5,667 nt of DNA, taken from the NCBI GenBank assembly GCA_937877765.1, contig CALGBN010000359.1:1-5667 (forward strand), read 5' to 3'. This DNA comes from Candidatus Bathyarchaeota archaeon (GTDB taxonomy: Archaea; Thermoproteota; Bathyarchaeia; TCS64). Shown here piece after piece: positions 1 to 5,517 of the stretch. The notes beneath the pieces are model-generated. The model had not been told where the DNA came from. It saw only the letters and a program-made list of their open reading frames with translations, and did not search any database. A program made the position numbers and the translations under genes. How positions within the stretch are numbered: the stretch's first letter is position 1; each line of letters opens with the position of its first letter.

Positions 1-30
1 CGTGGGCTCGGAGATGTGTATAAGAGACAG
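1..30 (+). other. Untrimmed Nextera transposase adapter (sequencing artefact)
   Basis: These 30 bases equal the 3' end of the Illumina Nextera read-2 transposase adapter. They finish with the 19-base hyperactive Tn5 mosaic end AGATGTGTATAAGAGACAG at 12-30. The match is exact as far as I can recall the oligo, which is 34 bases long, so only its first four bases are missing. It is library residue left at a contig end and not part of the genome. Genuine sequence begins at 31. Any translation of the minus-strand recombinase past 31 would add false residues. Confidence 0.97.
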
Positions 31-676
31 GTCTTGTATCTAGATAAGCGTCAATATGTTTGATGGCTTCTGGTCCTAGAATCGGATAGGCCGTGACTTT
101 GGCTTTATTTGTGGTTAATGGACCAAGTTCTTTGAAAGGTTCATCATCATCATTGCGATATGTCTTAGCATCACGGTATTGCTGAACAGAGAGATCGGAT
201 ATGTCACCTATTCTAAGCCCGGTATCTTTCAAGGTGAATAACATTGCAAGATTACGGTCACGCATCCTTATCCCGGCAAGTTCAACCATACGGCGAATCA
301 TGGATTTAGTAACCATCCTACGCCCAACATGATCACCCCTTGGCCTATCTGATGGCTTCAAGGTGAAAGGTAAATCCTGACTTTGCATAAAATGACGCAA
401 AGCATAGTAGTGATTATTCACCGTACCATGAGAATATTCATTACTCAACTCATCTAACCACTTTTTAGCGGTGCGTTCTAATCCTCTACGATCCCGGCGG
501 TCTTTGGATTCAAGCTGAGATAAGCGCATCTTATTGAGTTTATGGGGCGTCAACTCAACATATTCTAGGATCCTTTGAACATACAAAGGATACTTGCTTT
601 GAAGGTTCGCGCTAAGGCTGCTTAAATCATCCATCCACACCGCCCAAGACTTACCGGGATAATCTTTTATCGTCAT
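31..676 (-). CDS. Tyrosine recombinase / phage-type integrase, 3'-truncated by contig end
   Basis: The reverse strand reads open from ATG at 676 to the adapter junction, giving 215 residues (MTIKDYPGKSWAVWMDD... to ...HIDAYLDTR). A stop codon (TGA) lies two codons upstream of this ATG, so it is the first possible Met. Residues about 65-105 resemble the SAM-like core-binding domain of tyrosine recombinases, following a roughly 60-residue N-terminal segment. The catalytic domain begins near residue 120. The box-I motif DTGLRIGDISDL (151-162) supplies the first catalytic Arg, R155. K191 or K193 in TTNKAKVTAYPIL is the likely beta-hairpin Lys. The distal H-x-x-R, His/Trp and nucleophilic Tyr are absent because the contig stops, so activity cannot be judged. 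Family members catalyse site-specific DNA strand exchange for element integration or chromosome dimer resolution. It diverges from the threonine aldolase gene. No Shine-Dalgarno match precedes the ATG. Assignment as a recombinase is firm; subfamily and role are unknown. Confidence 0.9.
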
Positions 677-709
677 AGCTCAACATCATACTCAACAAAG
701 TTGAAAGAG

Positions 710-720
710 GTATTTAATAC
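710..720. promoter_or_regulatory. Nearly symmetric TATA-like box between divergent recombinase and aldolase genes
   Basis: GTATTTAATAC is palindromic around its central T, so it reads as a TATA-like box on both strands. For an archaeal promoter, initiation is expected about 25 bases from the box centre. That puts the plus-strand start near 740 and the minus-strand start near 690, the latter leaving a leader of about 13 bases before the recombinase ATG at 676. A purine-rich GAAAGAG just upstream on the plus strand could serve as a TFB recognition element. The promoter role is inferred from sequence and spacing only. Confidence 0.35.
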
Positions 721-721
721 T

Positions 722-1762
722 TTGACTATAAACAACCATGTTGAAAAGAACCTAGATTTTAGAAGCGATACAGTCACATTACCCAGCCCAGAGATGAGAG
801 AAGCAGCATACAAAGCCAAAGTAGGCGACGATGTATATGGTGACGACCCAACAGTAAACGAATTAGAAGCAACAGCCTGCGAAATATTCGACAAGGAAGC
901 AGCCCTATTCGTAACAAGTGGGACCATGGGAAACGCAGTAGCAGTACTAGCTCACACACAGAGAGGCGATGAGATTATCCTCGATGAGAAGAGCCACATC
1001 TATGTAAACGAGGTAGGCGGCTTAGCTGTTATGGGTCAACTCATGGCACGGACTATCGCCGGTGAGAAGGGATACATGACTCCTGAGCAGATCGAGGCAG
1101 CAATTAGACGAGATAACATTCACTATCCCCCAACAAGCTTGCTCTGCTTGGAGAACACTCAGAACATGCATGGCGGGATTGCCTTGACTCCCAAACAAAT
1201 GAAGTCGAATTATGATGTTGCGAAAGAGCACGGTTTAGGTGTGCATCTCGATGGTGCACGTGTATTCAATGCTTCTGTCGCATTGAACATTGACGTCAAA
1301 GAGTTGGCACAGTATACTGATACAATTCAGCTATGTTTGAGTAAGGGACTAGCAGCACCTGTAGGATCGCTGGTTGTTGGACCAGAGAATGTCATGAAAA
1401 GGGCGAGAAAGTACCGTAAAATGCTGGGTGGTGGAATGAGGCAAGCCGGAATCATAGCAGCACCCGGTTTAATCGCATTGACTAAGATGGTTGACCGACT
1501 CGCTGACGACCATCGGAACGCCAAGATACTCGCAGAAGGCTTGAGTAAACTCGGTATCAAAGTCATGAACGATGTTCAGACAAACATGGTCTATGTTGAC
1601 TTCAGCGCAATAGGTTGGACCGCTGAGGACTGGAACAAAGCGTGTTCAGATCTTGGCTGGAAGAGCAGAGGCTATGGCACTGGTACACGGTTAGTGACTC
1701 ACTATGGTATCGAGGAAGAGGACATCAGAGGCTTCCTTGAGGGCATCGCTAAGAAGATATAA
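722..1762 (+). CDS. ltaE: Low-specificity L-threonine aldolase (PLP-dependent)
   Basis: Cytosolic PLP enzyme of fold type I that cleaves L-threonine or L-allo-threonine to glycine and acetaldehyde, and can run in reverse. Numbered from TTG 722 (346 residues; E. coli LtaE has 333), visible landmarks are the N-terminal FRSDTVTLPSPEM, the cofactor phosphate loop SGTMGN (66-71), H92 stacking on the PLP ring, D177 and R180 in HLDGAR, the Schiff-base Lys K208 in LSKGLAAPVGS, and R323 near the C-terminus. All key residues are present, so the enzyme should be active. The start is doubtful. The frame offers only TTG at 701 and TTG at 722 before the conserved core. I chose 722 because GAGGT at 707-711 lies 10 bases upstream, though that spacing is long. 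ATG at 738 is out of frame by one base (see findings). Family is clear, but substrate stereochemistry is not. Confidence 0.92.
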   Translation: MTINNHVEKNLDFRSDTVTLPSPEMREAAYKAKVGDDVYGDDPTVNELEATACEIFDKEAALFVTSGTMGNAVAVLAHTQRGDEIILDEKSHIYVNEVGGLAVMGQLMARTIAGEKGYMTPEQIEAAIRRDNIHYPPTSLLCLENTQNMHGGIALTPKQMKSNYDVAKEHGLGVHLDGARVFNASVALNIDVKELAQYTDTIQLCLSKGLAAPVGSLVVGPENVMKRARKYRKMLGGGMRQAGIIAAPGLIALTKMVDRLADDHRNAKILAEGLSKLGIKVMNDVQTNMVYVDFSAIGWTAEDWNKACSDLGWKSRGYGTGTRLVTHYGIEEEDIRGFLEGIAKKI

Positions 1763-1769
1763 TCCCATC

Positions 1770-1777
1770 TTTTTTAT
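1770..1777 (+). promoter_or_regulatory. TATA-like box upstream of Ldh2-family gene
   Basis: A run of six T followed by AT is centred about 27 bases before ATG 1801. That is the archaeal TATA-to-start distance expected for a leaderless transcript beginning at the ATG. The same T run could instead serve as an intrinsic terminator for the aldolase gene, since archaeal RNA polymerase stops at U-rich tracts. The sequence does not decide between the two, and both could apply. Confidence 0.28.
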
Positions 1778-1779
1778 CC

Positions 1780-1800
1780 CCCCTGTGGGGTCTTTTCTTT
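1780..1800 (+). terminator. Short GC hairpin with T-rich tail after the aldolase gene
   Basis: CCCC at 1780-1783 can pair with GGGG at 1787-1790 around a TGT loop. A T-rich tail follows and ends exactly at the next ATG (1801). The stem is only four base pairs and the loop is minimal, so this is a weak terminator candidate for the aldolase transcript. Its position against the next start codon also allows an attenuating or start-occluding role if transcription reads through. Confidence 0.3.
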
Positions 1801-2841
1801 ATGATAACTGTCCCAGTCGATAAATTAACTGAAATTGGTATAGAGATTTTCACAAAGCAAGGCGCATCTCTTGAACGAGCAACTTTCCTCGTGGAGACGC
1901 TTGTAGAGGCGAACCTAACAGGTCACGATAGCCACGGAGTATACTATTATGTCAGGTATAGTGACAGGATTAAAGACGGGTACATCAAGGTAGATGCAGA
2001 GCCAGAGATAATCAAAGAAACTCCGGGCACCGCGTATATCGATGGTCACTGGACATTTGGGCAGATGACAGCCAAGAAACTAGTTGAGGTCGCTGTTGAT
2101 AAGGCGAAAGAGAACATGGTTGCGGCTGTTGGGGCCTTCAACTGTAACCATATTGGGAGAATCGGGTACTATACTAACTGGGCGGCGAAACAGGGGATAA
2201 TCTCAACCTTCTACGTAAACGTGGGGCACCCAATCGTATCAGTGCACAATGGCTTGGGCAAGACATTCGGAACAAATCCCTACAGTGCATCAGTTCCAAC
2301 AGGTGGTGACATACCCTTCCTAGTTGACTACGCTACAAGCGTTGTAGCGGCGGGAAAGCTTAGTGTTGCGAAAGCCAAAGGAGTAAAGATTCCAAAACAC
2401 TGGACCAGAGACCAGTATGGAAGGGTGAATGATGATCCTGATATTCTTAGTAAGGGTGGTTGGCTTCTTCCTTTTGGCGAGTACAAGGGGTATGGACTCC
2501 AGATGGTCAGTGAACTACTTGGCGCAGCGCTAACAGGCTCTAGACTTGGACCACAAGGCGTTTCAGTCCCCCCGTCTCCAAACGGGATATTCATGATGGC
2601 TGTCAACCCAGAGGCGTTTGTTGGGTTGGATGAGTTCGTGAAGACAACTGATGGGCTGCTTGAGCAGGTTAAGAACTGGCCCGCTTTGGGAGGGGAACGG
2701 GTGATGGTTCCCGGTGAGCCTGAGAAAGAGACCAAGGAAAAACGTATGAGGGAGGGGATCGAGCTTCCTGAAACTACTTGGACCGAGATCAACGAGTTAT
2801 GTGAAAAAATTGGCGTTGATATAGACGCAATCCTGAAATAA
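1801..2841 (+). CDS. Malate/L-lactate dehydrogenase family (Ldh2) NAD(P)-dependent oxidoreductase
   Basis: A 346-residue cytosolic oxidoreductase of the Ldh2/MDH2 superfamily, which is unrelated in fold to classical lactate or malate dehydrogenases. Members interconvert 2-keto and 2-hydroxy acids (malate, lactate, sulfolactate, ureidoglycolate) or cyclic imines using NAD(P)H. Visible family motifs are GHDSHGVYYYVRY (41-53, active-site H45), NHIGRIGYY (116-124, second conserved His H117), FGTNPYSASVPTG (156-168), DYATSVVAAGK (176-186), the IPKHWTRDQYGRVNDDP block (197-213) and GEYKGYGLQMVSELL (226-240). A charged C-terminal region (about 300-320, PGEPEKETKEKR) precedes the last helix. Length and motif order are normal and nothing is truncated. 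ATG 1801 is the natural start, with no Shine-Dalgarno but a TATA-like T run about 27 bases upstream. It lies 38 bases after the aldolase gene and 22 before trm1. Archaeal homologues are often called malate or sulfolactate dehydrogenase, but the substrate cannot be read from sequence, so I give no symbol. Confidence 0.9.
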   Translation: MITVPVDKLTEIGIEIFTKQGASLERATFLVETLVEANLTGHDSHGVYYYVRYSDRIKDGYIKVDAEPEIIKETPGTAYIDGHWTFGQMTAKKLVEVAVDKAKENMVAAVGAFNCNHIGRIGYYTNWAAKQGIISTFYVNVGHPIVSVHNGLGKTFGTNPYSASVPTGGDIPFLVDYATSVVAAGKLSVAKAKGVKIPKHWTRDQYGRVNDDPDILSKGGWLLPFGEYKGYGLQMVSELLGAALTGSRLGPQGVSVPPSPNGIFMMAVNPEAFVGLDEFVKTTDGLLEQVKNWPALGGERVMVPGEPEKETKEKRMREGIELPETTWTEINELCEKIGVDIDAILK

Positions 2842-2863
2842 CATCCCCCTTCTTTCAACAGCT

Positions 2864-4051
2864 ATGAGTAAAGGGTTCCCAACTAAGATCATCTCAGAGG
2901 GGAAGGCTAAACTAATTGTACCTAAACTGGACACAGATTCAGGGGAACCCATACAGCACCTCAGAAGCGAGGCACCGGTATTCTATAACCCGGTGATGAA
3001 AACAAACCGAGACACAGCGGTACTGGCTCTAAGAGTATACCAGAAACAAACAGACCACCCTATCACAGTATGTGAACCCATGACTGGCAGCGGGGTGAGG
3101 GGGGTAAGACTTCTTCTTGAAACCCATGAGATCGATAATATCGTTCTAGGTGACTTGAGCCCCTCTGCCTTAAGACTTGCTAGGGAGAATGCTAAACTAA
3201 ACAATCTATATGAAGGGGTTAATCTCCGTGAGTTGGATGCAAACCTATTGCTTTCACTTCATAGTTATCCCCGGGGACGATTTGATTACGTGGATATCGA
3301 TCCATATGGGACTCCAGCCCCTTTCATTGATCAAGCTATAGCGGCGACAAAAAACAGAGGAATAATCGCGTTGACCGCTACGGATATGGCGCCTCTCTGT
3401 GGAGTTAACAAACGCGCTTGTCTCAGAAAATATGGTGGTGTGCCTCTGAACGGTGAATTTTGCCACGAAACAGCATTACGTTTGATGACTGGGGCTATGG
3501 TACGTCAGGCAGCCATCTATGAGTACGCTGCAACACCCCTGTTCAGCTACTACGCGGATCACTACATCCGAGCCTACTACAGAATAAGAAAAGGCGCGAG
3601 ACGAGCAGACAAACAACTAACACAAATGGGCTACATCAAGTACTGTCCAACTTGTCTACACCGTGAGACCTCAGAAAACAACATGGTAACTACGTGTAAA
3701 TGCGGGGAAGAGATGAAAGTAGGTGGTCCCCTCTGGTTGGGTGCGTTATCTGATCCTATGTACGTTGATGCGATGATTGATGACTTGGAGAATCTAACTT
3801 ATCTCGTGGACTCAAAAGCTGAATCTATCATGAATTTGGTCAAAGGTGAACATGGTTATCCTGTTGGGTTCTTTATCATTGATTATTTCTGTAAACAAGT
3901 AGGCGTCAAAAGCATAGCCACCGACGACGCATTAGACGCTATTGAAAACTCAGGCTACAGGGTAACTCGAGTTCACTATGATCCACGTGGATTCAAGACA
4001 ACTGCAACAGCATCAGAGCTGCTAGAAGTATTCAAACAATTCAAAAAATAG
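2864..4051 (+). CDS. trm1: tRNA (guanine(26)-N(2))-dimethyltransferase Trm1
   Basis: SAM-dependent enzyme that methylates N2 of G26, at the junction of the D and anticodon arms of tRNA, to m2G and then m2,2G. It has 395 residues, close to other archaeal Trm1 proteins. The N-terminal signature FYNPVMKTNRD (40-50) is diagnostic. The Rossmann methyltransferase domain shows SAM motif I as CEPMTGSGVRGVR (70-82), an acidic SAM-ribose contact in GDLSPSA (D97), and the catalytic-pocket motif DIDPYGTPAPFID (144-156) followed by TATD (171-174). The C-terminal tRNA-binding part includes a probable zinc site, C261-P-T-C264 with C278 and C280, then GPLWLG (288-293). ATG 2864 starts 22 bases after the Ldh2 gene with no Shine-Dalgarno, suggesting co-transcription or a leaderless start. 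The stop lies 9 bases from the stop of the convergent rubrerythrin gene. Identity is firm. Some relatives also methylate neighbouring positions, which sequence cannot settle. Confidence 0.96.
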   Translation: MSKGFPTKIISEGKAKLIVPKLDTDSGEPIQHLRSEAPVFYNPVMKTNRDTAVLALRVYQKQTDHPITVCEPMTGSGVRGVRLLLETHEIDNIVLGDLSPSALRLARENAKLNNLYEGVNLRELDANLLLSLHSYPRGRFDYVDIDPYGTPAPFIDQAIAATKNRGIIALTATDMAPLCGVNKRACLRKYGGVPLNGEFCHETALRLMTGAMVRQAAIYEYAATPLFSYYADHYIRAYYRIRKGARRADKQLTQMGYIKYCPTCLHRETSENNMVTTCKCGEEMKVGGPLWLGALSDPMYVDAMIDDLENLTYLVDSKAESIMNLVKGEHGYPVGFFIIDYFCKQVGVKSIATDDALDAIENSGYRVTRVHYDPRGFKTTATASELLEVFKQFKK

Positions 4052-4060
4052 TGTGTGGAG

Positions 4061-4564
4061 TTAGTCCACTTTATCGAAGGCTTTCTTACCCGCTTTACAG
4101 ATCGGGCACTTGTCCGGAGGATTCCCCTCTACAGTATTACCACAGACACTGCAAACATAGTAATCTACTGTTTCAAGGTCGCTGTCTTTGTTGAGTGCCA
4201 CTGATGCCTTCTTGTAGAGATCAGCGTGTATCTTCTCAACCTCGTTGGCTATATCAAAGCTCCATACGGCTTGTTTCTCGCCTTCCTCTTCTGCTACTTT
4301 AAGGAAATCTGGGTACATGTCGTTGAACTCATAGGTCTCGCCGTTGATCGCTTCCATGATGTTCTCTTTTGTGGTGTGGATGCCACCCATGGTCCTTAGA
4401 TGGTTGTGGGCGTGAACTGTCTCTGCTGCCGCTGCTGCCCTGAACAGTTTGGCGACTTGTGGGTATCCCTCGTCGTCTGCTCTTTTAGCAAAGGCTAGAT
4501 ATTTTCTATTTGCTTGGCTCTCGCCTGCGAATGCAGCTGCCAAGTTGTCCATTGTTTTACTCAT
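4061..4564 (-). CDS. rbr: Rubrerythrin (diiron peroxidase with rubredoxin domain)
   Basis: A 167-residue cytosolic non-haem iron protein that reduces hydrogen peroxide in anaerobes and microaerophiles. It takes electrons through its own rubredoxin-like site from NAD(P)H-linked donors. Residues 1-about 120 form the ferritin-like four-helix domain with every expected diiron ligand: E15 (in AGESQANRKY), E48 and H51 (ETVH), E76 and E79 (GETYEF), E110 and H113 (EKIH). The C-terminal rubredoxin domain has C138/C141 (CSVCG) and C153/C156 (CPIC) to hold one FeS4 iron. It is therefore a complete, classical-order rubrerythrin, slightly shorter than the Desulfovibrio protein. ATG 4564 is chosen because MSKTMDNLAAAFAGES matches family N-termini, and GTGAT (4569-4573) lies 4 bases upstream as a Shine-Dalgarno match. 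An in-frame GTG at 4639 would add 25 unrelated residues. It is probably monocistronic, divergent from rlmE and convergent with trm1. Confidence 0.96.
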   Translation of the reverse strand: MSKTMDNLAAAFAGESQANRKYLAFAKRADDEGYPQVAKLFRAAAAAETVHAHNHLRTMGGIHTTKENIMEAINGETYEFNDMYPDFLKVAEEEGEKQAVWSFDIANEVEKIHADLYKKASVALNKDSDLETVDYYVCSVCGNTVEGNPPDKCPICKAGKKAFDKVD

Positions 4565-4605
4565 TTCTATCACAGAATATTGAATCATATTGAACGGCGA
4601 GTAAT

Positions 4606-4621
4606 AAACTGATAAATCAAC
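4606..4621 (-). promoter_or_regulatory. TATA-like box and GTTGAT element upstream of rubrerythrin
   Basis: On the minus strand GTTGATTTATCAGTTT contains TTTATCA, with TTTATTA a few bases further on. The first box is centred about 50 bases before ATG 4564. Archaeal spacing would put initiation near 4588 and leave a leader of about 24 bases that contains the GTGAT Shine-Dalgarno. GTTGAT abuts the box and recurs beside the rlmE box, so it may be a TFB recognition element or an operator. The role is inferred from sequence and spacing. Confidence 0.33.
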
Positions 4622-4683
4622 GCCAAGTAGAGATCGCACATATGCAAGTCACCGCCTAAAATCAACATACATAACCAGCAATG

Positions 4684-4699
4684 GTTGATGATTTATAAC
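4684..4699 (+). promoter_or_regulatory. TATA-like box and GTTGAT element upstream of rlmE
   Basis: GTTGATGATTTATAAC contains TTTATAAC (4692-4699), the best archaeal TATA-box candidate in the window. Its centre is about 55 bases before ATG 4750. Initiation near 4721 would give a leader of about 29 bases with no Shine-Dalgarno match to the ATG. GTTGAT just upstream repeats the arrangement seen before the rubrerythrin box on the other strand. Confidence 0.4.
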
Positions 4700-4749
4700 A
4701 TATTTCCAGCAACCTTGATAAAGTTCCAATATCTATTGCCCGTTGTACA

Positions 4750-5463
4750 ATGTCAAACCGATGGCTCCACGAACGCAAAGACGAATACTACTACAACAAA
4801 GCCAAAGAAGAAGGCTACAGGTCTAGGGCAAGCTATAAACTAAAACAGATTCAGAACAAGTTCGGAATATTCGACGAAGCAGAAAAAGTACTGGATCTAG
4901 GCGCAGCCCCTGGCGGATGGCTACAAGTAGCTAGTGAGCACGTTGACGCCTTTGATGGAAGAGTACTTGGCGTCGATCTTAGACCCATCAAACCATTGTA
5001 TGCTGAGAACGTTGCGACTATTGTTGGTGATGTGCGTGACTTTGAGGTGCAGGAGGAGATACTCAATGCCTTTGAGGGAAAAGCCGACGTGATTTTGTCT
5101 GATATGGCACCTGATGTTATCGGTGAGTGGGATGTGGACCAGTTCCGACAGATACACCTCGCGAGAATAGCTCTTCGATTATGCGATAAATTACTCAAAC
5201 CTGACGGATGGTTTGTGGTCAAGATATTCCAAGGTGGAGAACATAACAAGTACATCCGCGAGGTCAAGGACGTGTTTGAATTCGTAAAAAACTTCAAGCC
5301 AAGCGCGAGCCGCAAACAAAGTGCAGAAAGATACATAGTAGCCCACAAGCTCAAACCAAATAGAAAGCTTCCTCGAGATTATCGTGAGAAAGAGTATGAG
5401 GAAGAAGATGAAGATGAGCCGATCCCTGGGGATCAACTCTTTTGGGACAAGGAGTTGTCGTGA
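4750..5463 (+). CDS. rlmE: 23S rRNA 2'-O-methyltransferase RlmE (FtsJ/RrmJ family)
   Basis: SAM-dependent ribose 2'-O-methyltransferase. By homology it modifies the A-loop uridine of large-subunit rRNA (U2552 in E. coli) during late ribosome assembly. The 237 residues show the FtsJ domain over about 1-200. The catalytic tetrad is K30 (RASYK), D118 (LSDMAPD), K158 (FVVKIF) and E193 (SAERYIV); the last three are spaced exactly as in E. coli RlmE (K38, D124, K164, E199). SAM motif I is LDLGAAPGGW (48-57), and D76 in GVDLRP is the next SAM contact. The N-terminal KAKEEGYRSRASYKL is also typical. Residues about 200-237 are a charged tail, basic first (KPNRKLPRDYREK) then acidic (EYEEEDEDE); I see no TRAM domain, which some archaeal homologues carry at this end. 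ATG 4750 is followed at once by conserved sequence, so the start is secure. A second recombinase gene begins 54 bases downstream. Confidence 0.95.
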   Translation: MSNRWLHERKDEYYYNKAKEEGYRSRASYKLKQIQNKFGIFDEAEKVLDLGAAPGGWLQVASEHVDAFDGRVLGVDLRPIKPLYAENVATIVGDVRDFEVQEEILNAFEGKADVILSDMAPDVIGEWDVDQFRQIHLARIALRLCDKLLKPDGWFVVKIFQGGEHNKYIREVKDVFEFVKNFKPSASRKQSAERYIVAHKLKPNRKLPRDYREKEYEEEDEDEPIPGDQLFWDKELS

Positions 5464-5507
5464 GCAATTGATTCCGAAAAGTAGGTTGATGTTTGGAGCA
5501 ACTATTC

Positions 5508-5512
5508 GGTGA
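5508..5512 (+). promoter_or_regulatory. Shine-Dalgarno site (GGTGA) fixing the start of the second recombinase
   Basis: GGTGA is complementary to the 3' end of archaeal 16S rRNA and lies 5 bases before ATG 5518. It favours that ATG over the in-frame GTG at 5509, which overlaps the site itself. This is one of only two clear Shine-Dalgarno matches in the window, the other being before rubrerythrin. Confidence 0.5.
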
Positions 5513-5517
5513 ACAAA

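Larger units (their letters stand above)
4565..4749. promoter_or_regulatory. Divergent intergenic region between rubrerythrin and rlmE
   Basis: These 185 AT-rich bases hold no credible gene or tRNA. They contain TATA-like candidates for both flanking genes and three copies of a TAAA...TCAAC element: TAAATCAAC at 4613-4621, TAAAATCAAC at 4657-4666, and the inverted GTTGATGATTTA at 4684-4695. Two copies overlap or touch the TATA candidates. ATCAAC at 4661-4666 and GTTGAT at 4684-4689 also form an inverted repeat with a 17-base spacer. This could be a shared operator, but no known regulator motif is recognised. Confidence 0.4.

Noticed and set aside
12..30. Tn5 mosaic end as evidence of a natural transposon
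   Set aside because: It is preceded by the rest of the Nextera adapter and lies exactly at the sequence end, which is the pattern of library residue and not an insertion.
722..2841. Aldolase plus Ldh2 enzyme as a defined new pathway
   Set aside because: Adjacency alone does not show that acetaldehyde or glycine feeds the Ldh2 enzyme, whose substrate is unknown. The spacer even hints at separate transcripts.
2328..2858. 176-residue antisense reading frame opposite the Ldh2-family gene
   Set aside because: It lies fully opposite a well-conserved gene, is rich in S and P as expected from a complement frame, and has no recognisable motif or ribosome site.
4565..4639. Longer rubrerythrin starting at GTG 4639
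   Set aside because: The 25 extra residues have no family counterpart and cover the likely promoter and Shine-Dalgarno. ATG 4564 gives the standard N-terminus.
4565..4749. tRNA, small RNA or riboswitch in the divergent spacer
   Set aside because: I found no cloverleaf, no T-arm GTTCRA core in the right context, and only short repeats. Promoter elements explain the sequence better.
4851..5354. 167-residue antisense reading frame opposite rlmE
   Set aside because: It shadows a strongly conserved methyltransferase, and its Ser/Thr-rich composition matches no family I recognise.
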